Shown here piece by piece: positions 34,311 through 46,335 of a stretch of 64,000 nucleotides of DNA. The stretch lies in assembly GCF_004216905.1 (NCBI RefSeq), contig NZ_SGXJ01000001.1, positions 1,922,001 through 1,986,000 of the forward strand, written 5' to 3'. The DNA comes from Kribbella sp. VKM Ac-2569 (GTDB lineage: Bacteria > Actinomycetota > Actinomycetes > Propionibacteriales > Kribbellaceae). The notes under the pieces are model-generated. The model was not told where the DNA came from and did not search any database. It saw only the letters and a program-made list of their open reading frames with translations. How positions within the stretch are numbered: the stretch's first letter is position 1; each line of letters begins with the position of its first letter. Made by a program: the position numbers and the translations under genes.

Positions 34311-35612
34311 ATGTCTCAGCATGCTCGAAACCTGTCCCGTCGTGACATCCTCCGCGCGGCCGCCGCCGTCGCGGCCGCAGGCACCCTCGGCGCCTGCGGG
34401 AAGAACGACGACGCCGAAGGGGCCGACGCCAACGGTGTCGTGACGCTTGATCTCTGGCACGGCCAGGTGGATCTCGGCAAGGCCGCGATCGACTCCCTGA
34501 TCACCGCCTTCAACCAGTCGCACCCGAAGATCAAGGTGGTCGGCGGCGGTGGCGGCGTGACCGCGGACAGCATGCTGCAGAAGGTCACCGCGGGTCTGGC
34601 GGCGGGGTCCTACCCGGATATCGCGTACATCTTCGGGTCGGACCTCGCCAGCCTGACCAAGAGTCCCAAGGTCGCCGATCTCACCGGCCAACTGAAGATC
34701 GACGACTACTGGCCTGCGGCGAAAGACGCGGTCAGCGTGAAGGGCAAGGTCCGCGCGGCTCCGGCGCTGCTCGACTCGCTCTGCGTGGTCTACAACAAGA
34801 AGCTGTTTGCGGCCGCCGGTATGGCCCCGCCGAAGGCCGGCTGGACCTGGGACGATTTCGTTGCCGCTTCCAAGCAACTGACCAACCCGGCCAAGGGCAT
34901 CTTCGGCACCGGGTGGCCGGGCGTCGGCGACGAGGACACGGTCTGGCGGATCTGGCCGATGATCTGGGACCTCGGCGGCGACGTGATCAGCGGCGACGGC
35001 AAGAAGGTCGGGTTCGACTCGGTCGGCACGAAAGCCCTGGAAACGCTGGACCGGCTACGCACCGACAAGTCGCTGTACGTCGACCCGAAGCCGGGCAGCG
35101 AGCAGCTGTACCAGGTGTTCCTCGGCGGCCGGATGGGAATGGTTGCCACCGGCCCCTGGCAGCTCCCCGAGCTGAAGGACAACGGCATCGAGTACGGCGT
35201 GGTGCCGCTGCCGTCGTACTCCGGGAAGCCGATGACGATCTCGGGTCCCGACACCTGGACGATCTTCGACAACGGCAAGGCCAAGGTGAAGGCGGCCACC
35301 GAGTTCGTCACCTGGCTGGCCGACCCGGCGCAGGACATCCAGTGGGACATCAAGGGCGGCAGCCTGCCGATCACCAAGGCGACGGCCGAGTTGCCGCAGT
35401 GGAAGAAGCACTCGGCCGAGACGAACGGGCTCGAGGTCTTCGTCACGGCCCTCGACACCGCGAAGGTGCGGCCGACGATCTCGACGTACCCGCAGATCTC
35501 GGAGCACATGGGTCAGGCGATCGCCGCCGTACTGCTCGGGAAGCAGAGTCCCGCGGATGCGGTGAAGCAGGCCGTCGACCAGTGCAACCAGGTGCTGGCG
35601 GTGCCGAACTGA
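34311..35612 (+). CDS. Sugar ABC transporter substrate-binding lipoprotein (Tat signal)
   Basis: A 433-residue family 1 extracellular binding protein. The signal peptide has a twin-arginine motif (NLSRRDILRAAA) and a lipobox LGAC, so it is exported folded by Tat and then lipid-anchored. The mature part begins VVTLDLWHGQVDLGKAAID and contains FDSVGTKALETLDRL and SGPDTWTIFDNGK. It probably binds the oligosaccharide released by the upstream GH114 enzyme. The stop and the next start overlap (TGATG). Confidence 0.9.
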   Translation: MSQHARNLSRRDILRAAAAVAAAGTLGACGKNDDAEGADANGVVTLDLWHGQVDLGKAAIDSLITAFNQSHPKIKVVGGGGGVTADSMLQKVTAGLAAGSYPDIAYIFGSDLASLTKSPKVADLTGQLKIDDYWPAAKDAVSVKGKVRAAPALLDSLCVVYNKKLFAAAGMAPPKAGWTWDDFVAASKQLTNPAKGIFGTGWPGVGDEDTVWRIWPMIWDLGGDVISGDGKKVGFDSVGTKALETLDRLRTDKSLYVDPKPGSEQLYQVFLGGRMGMVATGPWQLPELKDNGIEYGVVPLPSYSGKPMTISGPDTWTIFDNGKAKVKAATEFVTWLADPAQDIQWDIKGGSLPITKATAELPQWKKHSAETNGLEVFVTALDTAKVRPTISTYPQISEHMGQAIAAVLLGKQSPADAVKQAVDQCNQVLAVPN

Positions 35613-36535
35613 TGGCCAGCGTGGTCGGTACGTTCACCGTCGATCCGCGGTCCCGGGGGGCCAAGCGGCGAGCGCGTGGTGAAGGTGCGACCGGGTGGGC
35701 CTTCGTCAGTCCGTCGGTGGTGATCATTCTCGGGCTGAGCGTCGTACCGGTGCTGTGGTCGCTGCTGTTGTCGTTCCAGGTGAACGATCTGGTGTCGCCC
35801 AGCGAGTGGGTCGGGCTGGCGAACTACAAGGCGCTGGTGAAGGACCCGGCGTTCGGGTCCGCGGTGTCGCATACTCTGATCTACACGGCGTTGTATGTGC
35901 CGTTGAGCGTGGTCGCCGGGTTGGGGATCGCGATCGCGCTGGACCGGAAGATCGCGCTGATCGGGCTGTACCGGACGTTGGTGTTCGTGCCGTTCGTGGT
36001 GTCGGCGGCGGCGCAGGGCGTGCTGTTCTCGTTCGTGCTGGACCCGGAGTTCGGTGTCGCGAACTCGTTGCTGCACAAGCTCGGGCTGCCGGCGCAGGGG
36101 TTCTTCAGCGATCCGGGTCAGGCGCTGTACCTGTTGGTCGCGATCTCCTTGTGGAGCGGCACCGGGTTCTGCGTGATCGTCTATCTCGCCGGTCTGCAAG
36201 GGGTTTCGAGCGAGCTGGTCGAGGCGGCGCGGATCGACGGCGCCGGTCGTTGGGGCGTGCTGCGGCACGTGACGCTGCCCGCGCTGGCACCGGTGACGAT
36301 CTTCCTGTTGCTGTTCCAGACCATCAACGCGTTGCAGGTCTTCGACCTGGTGTTCGTCACCACGAAGGGCGGACCGCTCGGATCGACGACGGTGATCGTG
36401 TACTTCATCTGGGAGAAGGCGTTCAAGGCGTTCACGGCCGGCTACAGCGCAGCAGCGGCGTACACGTTGGCCGTCGCGTTGCTGGTGGTCGGTGGGGCCT
36501 TGCAGATCTACCGGCGGAGGGTGGCTGCTCGATGA
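35612..36535 (+). CDS. Sugar ABC transporter permease (MalF type)
   Basis: A 307-residue inner-membrane protein with six helices. The EAA loop is LVEAARIDGAGRWGVLRHV at about 210-230. The ATG at 35612 overlaps the stop of the binding-protein gene by one base; the frame is open far upstream but that part is shadow. It forms the channel with the following MalG-type permease. Confidence 0.9.
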   Translation: MASVVGTFTVDPRSRGAKRRARGEGATGWAFVSPSVVIILGLSVVPVLWSLLLSFQVNDLVSPSEWVGLANYKALVKDPAFGSAVSHTLIYTALYVPLSVVAGLGIAIALDRKIALIGLYRTLVFVPFVVSAAAQGVLFSFVLDPEFGVANSLLHKLGLPAQGFFSDPGQALYLLVAISLWSGTGFCVIVYLAGLQGVSSELVEAARIDGAGRWGVLRHVTLPALAPVTIFLLLFQTINALQVFDLVFVTTKGGPLGSTTVIVYFIWEKAFKAFTAGYSAAAAYTLAVALLVVGGALQIYRRRVAAR

Positions 36536-37350
36536 AGAGGTTGCCTTTCAGCGGTTGGCATCTGGTGCTCGCTCCGCTGGCGTTGCTGTTCGCGTTGCCG
36601 TTGGTGTGGCTGCTGGTCAGTTCGGTGATGAGCAACGCAGAAATCAACCGTTTTCCGCCGGCGTTGTGGCCGCAGGGGATCAATCTCGGCGGCTACCGGT
36701 ACGTGCTCGGGAACGCGTTGTTTCCGCGCTGGTTCCTGAATTCCTTCATCGTTTCCGCGGTGGCGGTGACGGCGAACCTGGTGCTCGGGTCGCTCGGCGG
36801 GTACGCGTTCGCGCGGATCCGGTTCGCCGGGTCGAAGCTCGTCCTCGGGCTGATGCTGGCGACGATGGTGATCCCGTTCCAGCTGACGATGATCCCGACG
36901 TTCCTGGTGATGAAGCAGCTCGGCCTGATCGACACCCTCGGTGCGCTGATCGTGCCGTCGCTGGTGACACCGCTTTCCGTGTTTCTGTTCCGGCAGTTCT
37001 TCGTCTCGCTGCCCCGCGAGCTCGAGGAGGCAGCCTGGATCGACGGCTGCGGGCGGCTCCGGATCCTGGTGTCGATCGTGCTGCCACTCGCGCGGCCGGC
37101 GTTGAGCACTGTCGCCGTACTGACGTTCCTCGCGACCTGGAACGACCTGACCTGGCCGTTGATCGCGATCAACAGCGACGCCACCTACACCCTCCAGCTG
37201 GGCCTCACCACGTTCCAGGGACAGCATCACACACAGTGGTCGGCCGTGATGGCCGGCAACGTCATCACCGTGCTGCCCGTTCTGTTGGGATTTCTCCTGG
37301 CCCAGAAGGCGTTCATCCGCTCCCTGGCCTCCACCGGACTCAAAGGCTGA
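36532..37350 (+). CDS. Sugar ABC transporter permease (MalG type)
   Basis: A 272-residue inner-membrane protein with six helices and an EAA loop LEEAAWIDGCGRLRILVSI at about 180-200. It overlaps the previous gene by 4 bp (ATGA). No ATPase gene is in the operon. Confidence 0.9.
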   Translation: MKRLPFSGWHLVLAPLALLFALPLVWLLVSSVMSNAEINRFPPALWPQGINLGGYRYVLGNALFPRWFLNSFIVSAVAVTANLVLGSLGGYAFARIRFAGSKLVLGLMLATMVIPFQLTMIPTFLVMKQLGLIDTLGALIVPSLVTPLSVFLFRQFFVSLPRELEEAAWIDGCGRLRILVSIVLPLARPALSTVAVLTFLATWNDLTWPLIAINSDATYTLQLGLTTFQGQHHTQWSAVMAGNVITVLPVLLGFLLAQKAFIRSLASTGLKG

Positions 37351-37352
37351 CT

Positions 37353-38273
37353 ATGGACCTGCTTGTCATTGGCGACGCCAACCCTGATGTGGTGATCGGG
37401 CCGGTTGACCAACCGATCCTGTTCGGCCAGCGGGAGCGTCTGGTTCCGACCGGGTCGCTGGTGCTCGGCGGCTCCGCGTCGATCATGGCGTGCGGCGCGG
37501 CCCGGCTCGGGCTCAGCGTCGCGTTCGCCGGTCGCGTCGGCGACGACCCCGCGGGCGACTTCGTCCGTACGTCGCTTGCCGACCGGGGCGTGAACGTCGA
37601 CGCGCTGGTGGTCGACTCCTCGCTGCCGACCCCGCTCACCACGATCCTCACCTCGGGCAACGATCGCGCGATCCTCACGTCTCCTGGGTGTCTGCCCAGT
37701 ACGACCGCAGACGACGTACCGCTGGACCTGGTGCGGTCGGTGCGGCACGTGCATGCGGCGTCGTTCTACCTGTTGCCGGCGTTGGCGGCCGGGCTGGCCG
37801 GGATCTTCAAGGAGGCGAAGGCGGCGAAGGCAACCACGTCGCTGGATCCGAACGACGATCCCACCGGGCGCTGGGACCGGTCGATCCTCGACCCGGTCCT
37901 GCGGGTCACCGACTACTTCCTCCCCAACGCCGCCGAGGTCCTGGCCCTGACCGGCCACCACCAGGTCGAGGACGCCGCCGGTATCCTCGCCCGCCGCGGC
38001 CCGCTCGTCGTGGTCAAGAACGGCGTTGACGGCGCGATCGCCCACACCGGGTCGAAGGTCGTCACCGCACCGGCGCTCAAGGTGGACACGATCGACGCCG
38101 TCGGAGCCGGCGACAGCTTCGATGCCGGCTGGGTGGCCGCCGTACTCAACGGATCCCGCCCCGGCCGCGCCCTGGCCATCGCCGCCGCGTGCGGTTCGCT
38201 CTCAACCCGCGCTGCGGGCGGCACCGCCGCGCAACCCAACTGGAACGAGGCAATAGAAGGCATGACGCCATGA
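37353..38273 (+). CDS. PfkB-family carbohydrate kinase
   Basis: A 306-residue ribokinase-type kinase. The N-terminal signature is GGSASIMACGAARLG; the C-terminal signature with the catalytic Asp is DAVGAGDSFDAGW. It would phosphorylate the sugar released by GH4 or taken up directly. It starts 2 bp after the permease gene and its stop overlaps the GH4 start. Position in the operon points to galactose, galactosamine or a related sugar as substrate, but the sequence does not settle this. Confidence 0.85.
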   Translation: MDLLVIGDANPDVVIGPVDQPILFGQRERLVPTGSLVLGGSASIMACGAARLGLSVAFAGRVGDDPAGDFVRTSLADRGVNVDALVVDSSLPTPLTTILTSGNDRAILTSPGCLPSTTADDVPLDLVRSVRHVHAASFYLLPALAAGLAGIFKEAKAAKATTSLDPNDDPTGRWDRSILDPVLRVTDYFLPNAAEVLALTGHHQVEDAAGILARRGPLVVVKNGVDGAIAHTGSKVVTAPALKVDTIDAVGAGDSFDAGWVAAVLNGSRPGRALAIAAACGSLSTRAAGGTAAQPNWNEAIEGMTP

Positions 38274-39565
38274 CGAAGATCGCTTTTATCGGCGCCGGTA
38301 GCGTGGTTTTCACGCAGGGTCTGCTCGCCGACCTGTTCGCGCTCGAGCTCGGGCCGGTGCAGATCGCTCTGCACGACATCGACCCTGAGCGGCTCGAGAC
38401 GGCTGCGGCCGCCGCGTCGTACATCGCTAGGGAGCGTGGCGCCGTACCGCAGATCAGCAAGCATCTCGAGCGGCGGGCAGCGTTGGACGGCGCCGACTTC
38501 GTCATCAACATCGTGCAGGTCGGGATGAACGCGGCGACCCACGTCGACTTCGAGATCCCGGCCCGGTACGGGATCCGGCAGACGATCGGCGACACCCTCG
38601 GCGTCGGCGGTGTGTTCCGGGCGCTGCGGACGTTCCCGGTACTGCGGGGGCTCGCGAAGGACATCGCCGACGTCTGCCCGGACGCGTGGCTGCTCAACTA
38701 CACCAACCCGATGGTGATGAACGTCTGGTACCTCAAGGCGCTCGGGGTCCGGAACGTCGTCGGGCTCTGCCACTCGGTGTACTGGACGATGCAGGGCCTG
38801 TCCGAGCTGGTCGGCGTACCGTACGACGACGTCACGTACGTGGCCGCCGGGGTGAACCATCAGTCGTGGGTACTGCGGTTCGAGCGCGGAGCCGAGAACC
38901 TGTACGACCGGTTGGACGAGGCGATCGCGGCGGACCCGGAGCTGCTGCGCCGAGTCCGGGTGGACATGTACCGGCGACTCGGGTTCTACCCGACCGAGAC
39001 GAGCGAGCACTCCTCGGAGTACGTGCCGTGGTACCTCGGGCACACGCGCGAGATCGAGCGGCTCCGGCTGCCGGTCGGGGCGTACCTCGACATCGTCGCC
39101 GAGAATCTCGCGTCCTACGAGCAGACCCGCAATGCGCTGAAGGCGAGCGAGCCGGTCGAGATCGACCCCACGATGGAGTACGCGCCACAGATCATCCACA
39201 GCATCGTCACCGGCACGCCCCGGACGGTCTACGGGAACGTACCGAACACCGGCCTGATCCCCAACCTGCAGGCCGGGGCTGTCGTCGAGGTCCCGTGTCT
39301 GGTGGACGCGTCCGGCGTCCAGCCGACCGCGGTCGGCCCACTCCCGGCGCAGTGCGCGGCGCTCAACCGCTCGTACCTGAACGTGGCCGAACTCGCCGTA
39401 CAGGCAGCGATCGAGGAGGATCCGCGCGCGATCCGCCAGGCCGTCATGGTCGACCCGGCGACCGCGGCCGCGCTACCCGTCGAGCAGATCTGGGAACTGT
39501 GCAACGAGCTGGTGCTTGCTCACCGCAACTACTTGGACCCGTCGTTGAGAGCGGCGCTCAGATAG
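38270..39565 (+). CDS. GH4 family alpha-galactosidase-like (NAD- and metal-dependent)
   Basis: A 431-residue GH4 enzyme close in pattern to MelA alpha-galactosidase. The NAD-binding loop is IAFIGAGSVVFTQG; the metal ligands Cys and His are in GLCHSVYW and GVNHQSW; ADTL-type sequence appears as IGDTLGVGGVFRALRT. GH4 enzymes act by a redox-assisted elimination and hydrolyse alpha-galactosides inside the cell. It overlaps the kinase gene by 4 bp and is the last gene of the operon. Its 3' end overlaps the converging flavoprotein gene by 37 bp. Confidence 0.85.
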   Translation: MTKIAFIGAGSVVFTQGLLADLFALELGPVQIALHDIDPERLETAAAAASYIARERGAVPQISKHLERRAALDGADFVINIVQVGMNAATHVDFEIPARYGIRQTIGDTLGVGGVFRALRTFPVLRGLAKDIADVCPDAWLLNYTNPMVMNVWYLKALGVRNVVGLCHSVYWTMQGLSELVGVPYDDVTYVAAGVNHQSWVLRFERGAENLYDRLDEAIAADPELLRRVRVDMYRRLGFYPTETSEHSSEYVPWYLGHTREIERLRLPVGAYLDIVAENLASYEQTRNALKASEPVEIDPTMEYAPQIIHSIVTGTPRTVYGNVPNTGLIPNLQAGAVVEVPCLVDASGVQPTAVGPLPAQCAALNRSYLNVAELAVQAAIEEDPRAIRQAVMVDPATAAALPVEQIWELCNELVLAHRNYLDPSLRAALR

Positions 39566-40485
39566 TCGCGGTACGTCGCGAAACCGGCGAGGACCTCGGC
39601 CGCGGTTGGCTGACCGGTCAGTGCGCCGACGCCCTGGCCCGCGTAGATCGACGCGCGGGCCGGGTCGACGGCCTTGGACCCTTCGACCCACAGGTCGTGG
39701 GCCGAGTCCTCGGTCTTCAGTTCCTCCTCGTGTCCTTCCCACGTGTCGAAGAAGGCGTTGCGGAGTGCTCGCCCGCCGAACTCGTCCGGCCAGCCTGCGC
39801 GCGACGCGGCGTCGAACACGGTGCCGTAGACGGTCTCGGTCTCGTCTGCCTCGATGATGCGCTGCCGGGCCGGTTCCTTCGTCTGTGCCTCGACGCAGGT
39901 GAGGAACGCCGTACCGATCCAACCGCCAACTGCGCCGGCGGCCATCACAGCAGCTAGGCCACGAGGGCCGGAGATCCCACCGCCCGCGAGTACAGGCAGG
40001 TCAGTCGCGTCGAGGATCGCCTGCAGTAGCGGGAGGGTGGCGACGGCATTCCGCCCGTGCCCGCCTGCCTCGGCGCCTCGGGCAACGATCACGTCGACGC
40101 CGGCGTCCACGGCCTCGCGGGCGTCCGCGACCGTGCCGGCCTGCGTCGCGACCACGATCCCGGCATCCTGCAGCGGGGCGACGTACGGCGTGTAATCCCC
40201 GAAGCTGAGCGACACCAGCGCGGGCCGCAGCTCCAGCACCGCTTTCAGGTGCTCAGGATGATCCTTCACCGACCACGCCATCAACCCGATCCCGTACGGC
40301 GTCCCACTCGCCGCCGCGATCGCTCCCTCGGTGCGAATCCAGTCAGCCGTGACGGCCGATCCCGCCCCCAGCATCCCCAACCCACCCGCGGCGGAGATCG
40401 CCGCAGTCAGCTCCCCACCACTGACGTTCGCCATCGGCGCCCCAACCACCGGCACCCCAACCCCAAACCTCTCCCGCAGCCACAT
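39529..40485 (-). CDS. Nitronate monooxygenase-like FMN oxidoreductase
   Basis: A 318-residue TIM-barrel flavoprotein. The FMN and substrate site blocks are seen as PVVGAPMANVSGGEL, VIVARGAEAGGHGR and PVLAGGGISGPRGLAAVMAAGA, the pattern of the nitronate monooxygenase / FabK-like group. It may detoxify nitronates such as propionate 3-nitronate; a FabK-like role is less likely. The ATG at 40485 is preferred over an in-frame ATG at 40521 because homologous sequence starts at MWLRERFGVGVPVVG. Confidence 0.8.
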   Translation of the reverse strand: MWLRERFGVGVPVVGAPMANVSGGELTAAISAAGGLGMLGAGSAVTADWIRTEGAIAAASGTPYGIGLMAWSVKDHPEHLKAVLELRPALVSLSFGDYTPYVAPLQDAGIVVATQAGTVADAREAVDAGVDVIVARGAEAGGHGRNAVATLPLLQAILDATDLPVLAGGGISGPRGLAAVMAAGAVGGWIGTAFLTCVEAQTKEPARQRIIEADETETVYGTVFDAASRAGWPDEFGGRALRNAFFDTWEGHEEELKTEDSAHDLWVEGSKAVDPARASIYAGQGVGALTGQPTAAEVLAGFATYRDYLSAALNDGSK

Positions 40486-40711
40486 ACCCCAAGCGCACCA
40501 CACCGCGCCCCGGCCCGCCATGGCCGACACCACACCCCCCTCGGCTGGGCAACGCAGAGCGGCCACGCCTCCGGCGCGGGTGCTTGGCGGGCGGATGTGC
40601 CGCTCGGCTCCGCGGTCCAGCGGGCTGTTTGCGGAACGAATGTTGCACCTGGTGGCAAAAATGTTCCGCAGTACCGGACCGGATCGCACTGGGCACAGGC
40701 GATGGTGTCTA

Positions 40712-40733
40712 GCGACAGGCTATTGCGTGTTCC
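40712..40733. repeat. Intergenic hairpin repeat, copy 3 (degenerate)
   Basis: GCGACAGG, loop CTATTG, then CGTGTTCC. The loop matches copies 1 and 2 closely, while the stem has two mismatches and one G-T pair. It lies between secA and the flavoprotein gene. Confidence 0.55.
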
Positions 40734-40804
40734 CGGACCCCGCCGGGTGTCCCCGGCGGGCGGGCGGTGGTGTTGATGTAGATCGGTCACCCACCCCCAC
40801 GCGA

Positions 40805-40837
40805 AACGGCCGGCTCCCCAGTGGGGAACCGGCCGTT
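40805..40837 (-). terminator. Hairpin terminator after secA
   Basis: AACGGCCGG pairs with CCGGCCGTT (9 bp), one mismatch, then TCCCC with GGGGA and a 3-nt loop, 13 bp after the secA stop. There is no U-tract, as is usual in high-GC actinobacteria. Confidence 0.7.
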
Positions 40838-40849
40838 GGTGGGTGTTGG

Positions 40850-43822
<2,973 letters not shown>

Positions 43823-44020
43823 GGTGGGGAGTTCACTCCTTGCTGCTGAAGCCTGGGTTGCGGCCGAACGCCGACAGGGCACGGCCGACCCACCGGGAAG
43901 GCGTGCGACCCCCATCGTACGGGGCCGGGTGTGCCAAGCCACGCGCGCAGCGTGCCCAAGACACCCTCTGGGCCCTACCTCACCCACGTCCGGGCGGGCT
44001 TGAAAGTTCCCAGCCGCTCC

Positions 44021-45234
44021 TCAGGAACCGCGCAGAGCGTCACTGAGCGCTGGCGACAGGTCACCGCCGCCGGCCACCCGGACCTGGTCCAGCCCGAGCC
44101 ATCCGGCCAGCTGGACGAGCTCCGCGGCCAGCTCCTCGGCGGTCTCCACGGGCGCCTTCGGCTCCGCGTGCGCCGCCTGGACGAGCAGCACACCGCCGGG
44201 GCGGTCGGCCTTGAGGTCGACCCGGGCGACCAATCGGTCCCCGAGCAGGAAGGGCAGCACGTAGTACCCGTGGACGCGTTTCTCCGCCGGGACGTAGATC
44301 TCGATCCGGTACCGGAAGTCGAAGAGGACTTCGGTCCGGGTGCGCTCGTAGACCAGCGAGTCGAACGGGCTGACCAGGGCGCGCGCGTTCACCCGGCGCG
44401 GCAGCCGCGCGTCACGATGCAGGTACGCCGGGCGCTTCCAGCCGTCGATCTGGACCGGGAGCAGTTCGCCCTCCTCGACCAGCTCGGAGATCGCCAGCTG
44501 CGTCGGCGCGGGCGCGGTCCGGAAATAGTCGCGCAGGCACTGCGCGGTGGCGACCCCGTGGGCCCGGGCCGCGATGGACACCAGCCCGCGGTGCGCCTCG
44601 TCGAGCGTCGGGGTCGGCGTCTCGACGACCGCGCGGGGCAGCACCCGTTCGGGTACGTCGTACAGCCGCTCGAACTGCTGGTTGCGGCGGGCGACCGTGA
44701 TCTCGCCGGCGAAGAACAGGAACTCGAGGGCACGTTTGACGTCGGACCAGTTCCAGCCCCAGTTGTCCCTGGCACGCTCGACGTCGTCGTCGATCTCGCG
44801 GGCGGTCAGCGGACCGTGGTTCCGGACGTCGGAGAGCACCTGCTTGATCAGGTCCGGCCGCTCCTTCGCGATCGACCGCGGCCCGCCCCACGCCTCGGTC
44901 GTCGCCCGGGCCATCCGCCAGCGCATCAGCGGGTGCGTCTCGACCGGGATCAAGGACGCCTCGTGCGCCCAGTACTCCACCAGGCGGCGCGGGGCCTTCC
45001 CGGACGCCCGGTCCAGCAGGTCGCGCGGGTACGGACCGAGGCGGGAGTAGAGCGGCAGGTACTGCGTCCTGCTCAGCACGTTGACCGAGTCGATCTGGAT
45101 CAGCCCGATGCGCCCCAGCACCCGGGTCAGGGCCCGCATGTCGGGGACGCCCTTCGGCCGCGGGTCCGTAAACCCCTGAGCCGCGAGCGCCACCGGCGCG
45201 CCTGAGCCGTCGAGAGCTGAAGCTGCGTCGTCAT
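44021..45234 (-). CDS. YcaQ/AlkZ-like winged-helix DNA glycosylase, apparent N-terminal frameshift
   Basis: About 400 residues of the HTH_42 family, whose members (E. coli YcaQ, Streptomyces AlkZ) unhook interstrand crosslinks or alkylated bases. Seen are [40 protein letters not shown] (the QxD motif), [14 protein letters not shown] and [20 protein letters not shown]. The family's usual opening (LSxAQARRxALAAQGF) is split: an ATG at 45234 gives [14 protein letters not shown] in one frame, and the rest starts at 45193 in another. A single missing G near 45193-45196 would join them. Either the deposited base is wrong, the gene is damaged at its start, or translation begins internally at the GTG at 45193. 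Confidence 0.75.
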
Positions 45235-45275
45235 ACCCGAATTCTGCCCGCCCCCACCGACAATCCGCCCGTACG

Positions 45276-45340
45276 CCGTCTTTGAGCACCCATCAACCAT
45301 TTCCACGGCCCGAAGTTGGTTGGTGGGTGCTCAAAGAAGG
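45276..45340. repeat. Long inverted repeat between divergent genes
   Basis: Two 24-bp arms (45276-45299 and 45317-45340) pair at 22 positions plus one G-T, around a 17-nt spacer; the core is TTTGAGCACCCA and TGGGTGCTCAAA. It lies between the divergent YcaQ-like gene and the protease gene, where a terminator is not expected. It may be an operator or the remnant of a small mobile element. Confidence 0.65.
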
Positions 45341-45452
45341 ACGGGCATAACTCTGGTGTTACCCAAAGTGGGAGGTGCGCTACGGATGGTGTTCGGGGGA
45401 ACCTGCGAGGAGGCCGTCCGCCCGTGCGGCCCCTATCACCCTGGAGTGAGGC

Positions 45453-46268
45453 ATGACAGGAAAGAAGCATGCGGTCCGCGCTGCCCTCGCGGCCGGCGTA
45501 CTGATCGCGGCGTCCCTCGGTGCGGTGGCCGTAGCAGGCTCCGCGTCGGCCGCGCAGTCGCCCGACGGACCCAAGACCCGGATCGTCGGCGGCACCATCG
45601 CCCACACCGCCGACACCCCCTGGGCCATCCAGCTCTCGAACAGCGGCTCCCCCGACCCGACCGGTGAGTGGTGCGGCTCGACGCTGGTGAAGGCGAACAA
45701 GATCGTCACCGCGGCGCACTGCGCGCAGGAGGCCGCGTCGACCTACACCGCGATCCAGGGTCGCGACGACCTGGCCGACAAGTCCACCGGCAAGGAATCC
45801 AAGATCAGCAGCATCTGGGTGGACCCGGAGTACGGCAAGTCGCCCGCTCACGACGTCGCGGTGATGACGCTGGCGACCCCGTTCGAGGGTGTCGACACGC
45901 TGGCGCTGGAGACCGACAAGGCGACCGACGCGGCCGGCGCGGCGTCGATCGTCTACGGCTGGGGCGAGACCGAGGGCACCGGCCCGGCGAACACCTTCCA
46001 GAAGGTCGACGTACCGGTGCTGGGTGACGCGTACTGCGAGAAGGCGTACGCGAGCGAGGGCTACACCGCGGACGGCGAGATCTGCGCCGGCTACGAGGAA
46101 GGCGGCAAGGACTCCTGCCAGGGTGACTCCGGTGGCCCGCTGGTCCTCAACGGCCGCCTGTTCGGCGTCGTCTCGTGGGGCATCGGCTGCGCGGACGCCG
46201 GCAACCCGGGCGTGTACGCCGAGGTCGCGACGTACGCCGCCGAACTGCAGCAGCAGATCGACAGCTGA
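45453..46268 (+). CDS. Secreted trypsin-like serine protease (S1)
   Basis: A 271-residue secreted protease. The signal peptide (residues 1 to about 34) has the AVAVAGSASAA cleavage region; a short propeptide ends before IVGGT, the mature N-terminus after activation. The triad is His in TAAHC, Asp in DVAVM and Ser in GDSGGP. An Asp six residues before the active Ser (KDSCQGDSGGP) predicts cleavage after Arg or Lys. Cys residues pair as in Streptomyces trypsins. GTGAGG precedes the ATG. It ends at a strong bidirectional terminator facing hpf. Confidence 0.95.
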   Translation: MTGKKHAVRAALAAGVLIAASLGAVAVAGSASAAQSPDGPKTRIVGGTIAHTADTPWAIQLSNSGSPDPTGEWCGSTLVKANKIVTAAHCAQEAASTYTAIQGRDDLADKSTGKESKISSIWVDPEYGKSPAHDVAVMTLATPFEGVDTLALETDKATDAAGAASIVYGWGETEGTGPANTFQKVDVPVLGDAYCEKAYASEGYTADGEICAGYEEGGKDSCQGDSGGPLVLNGRLFGVVSWGIGCADAGNPGVYAEVATYAAELQQQIDS

Positions 46269-46283
46269 CGTACTGCGGGACAG

Positions 46284-46316
46284 CGAAGGGGCCGGGCAGT
46301 TCGCCCGGCCCCTTCG
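46284..46316. terminator. Bidirectional terminator between protease gene and hpf
   Basis: A perfect 14-bp stem (CGAAGGGGCCGGGC with its complement) and a 5-nt loop, 15 bp after the protease stop and 19 bp after the hpf stop on the other strand. It can stop transcription from both sides. Confidence 0.85.
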
Positions 46317-46335
46317 TCGTGTACCTCCTGAGGTC

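Larger units (their letters stand above)
40486..40849. other. Intergenic region between secA and flavoprotein gene
   Basis: No convincing gene is seen in these 364 bp. From right to left it holds the secA terminator hairpin (40805-40837), a GC-rich 9-bp-stem hairpin (CCCGCCGGG with CCCGGCGGG, 40739-40760), copy 3 of the intergenic hairpin repeat (40712-40733), and the leader of the flavoprotein gene. Confidence 0.6.

Noticed and set aside
36492..38273. 593-codon open frame running from a permease gene into the PfkB kinase gene
   Set aside because: Only its last 306 codons are real (PfkB from 37353); the front is an off-frame reading of the permease gene.
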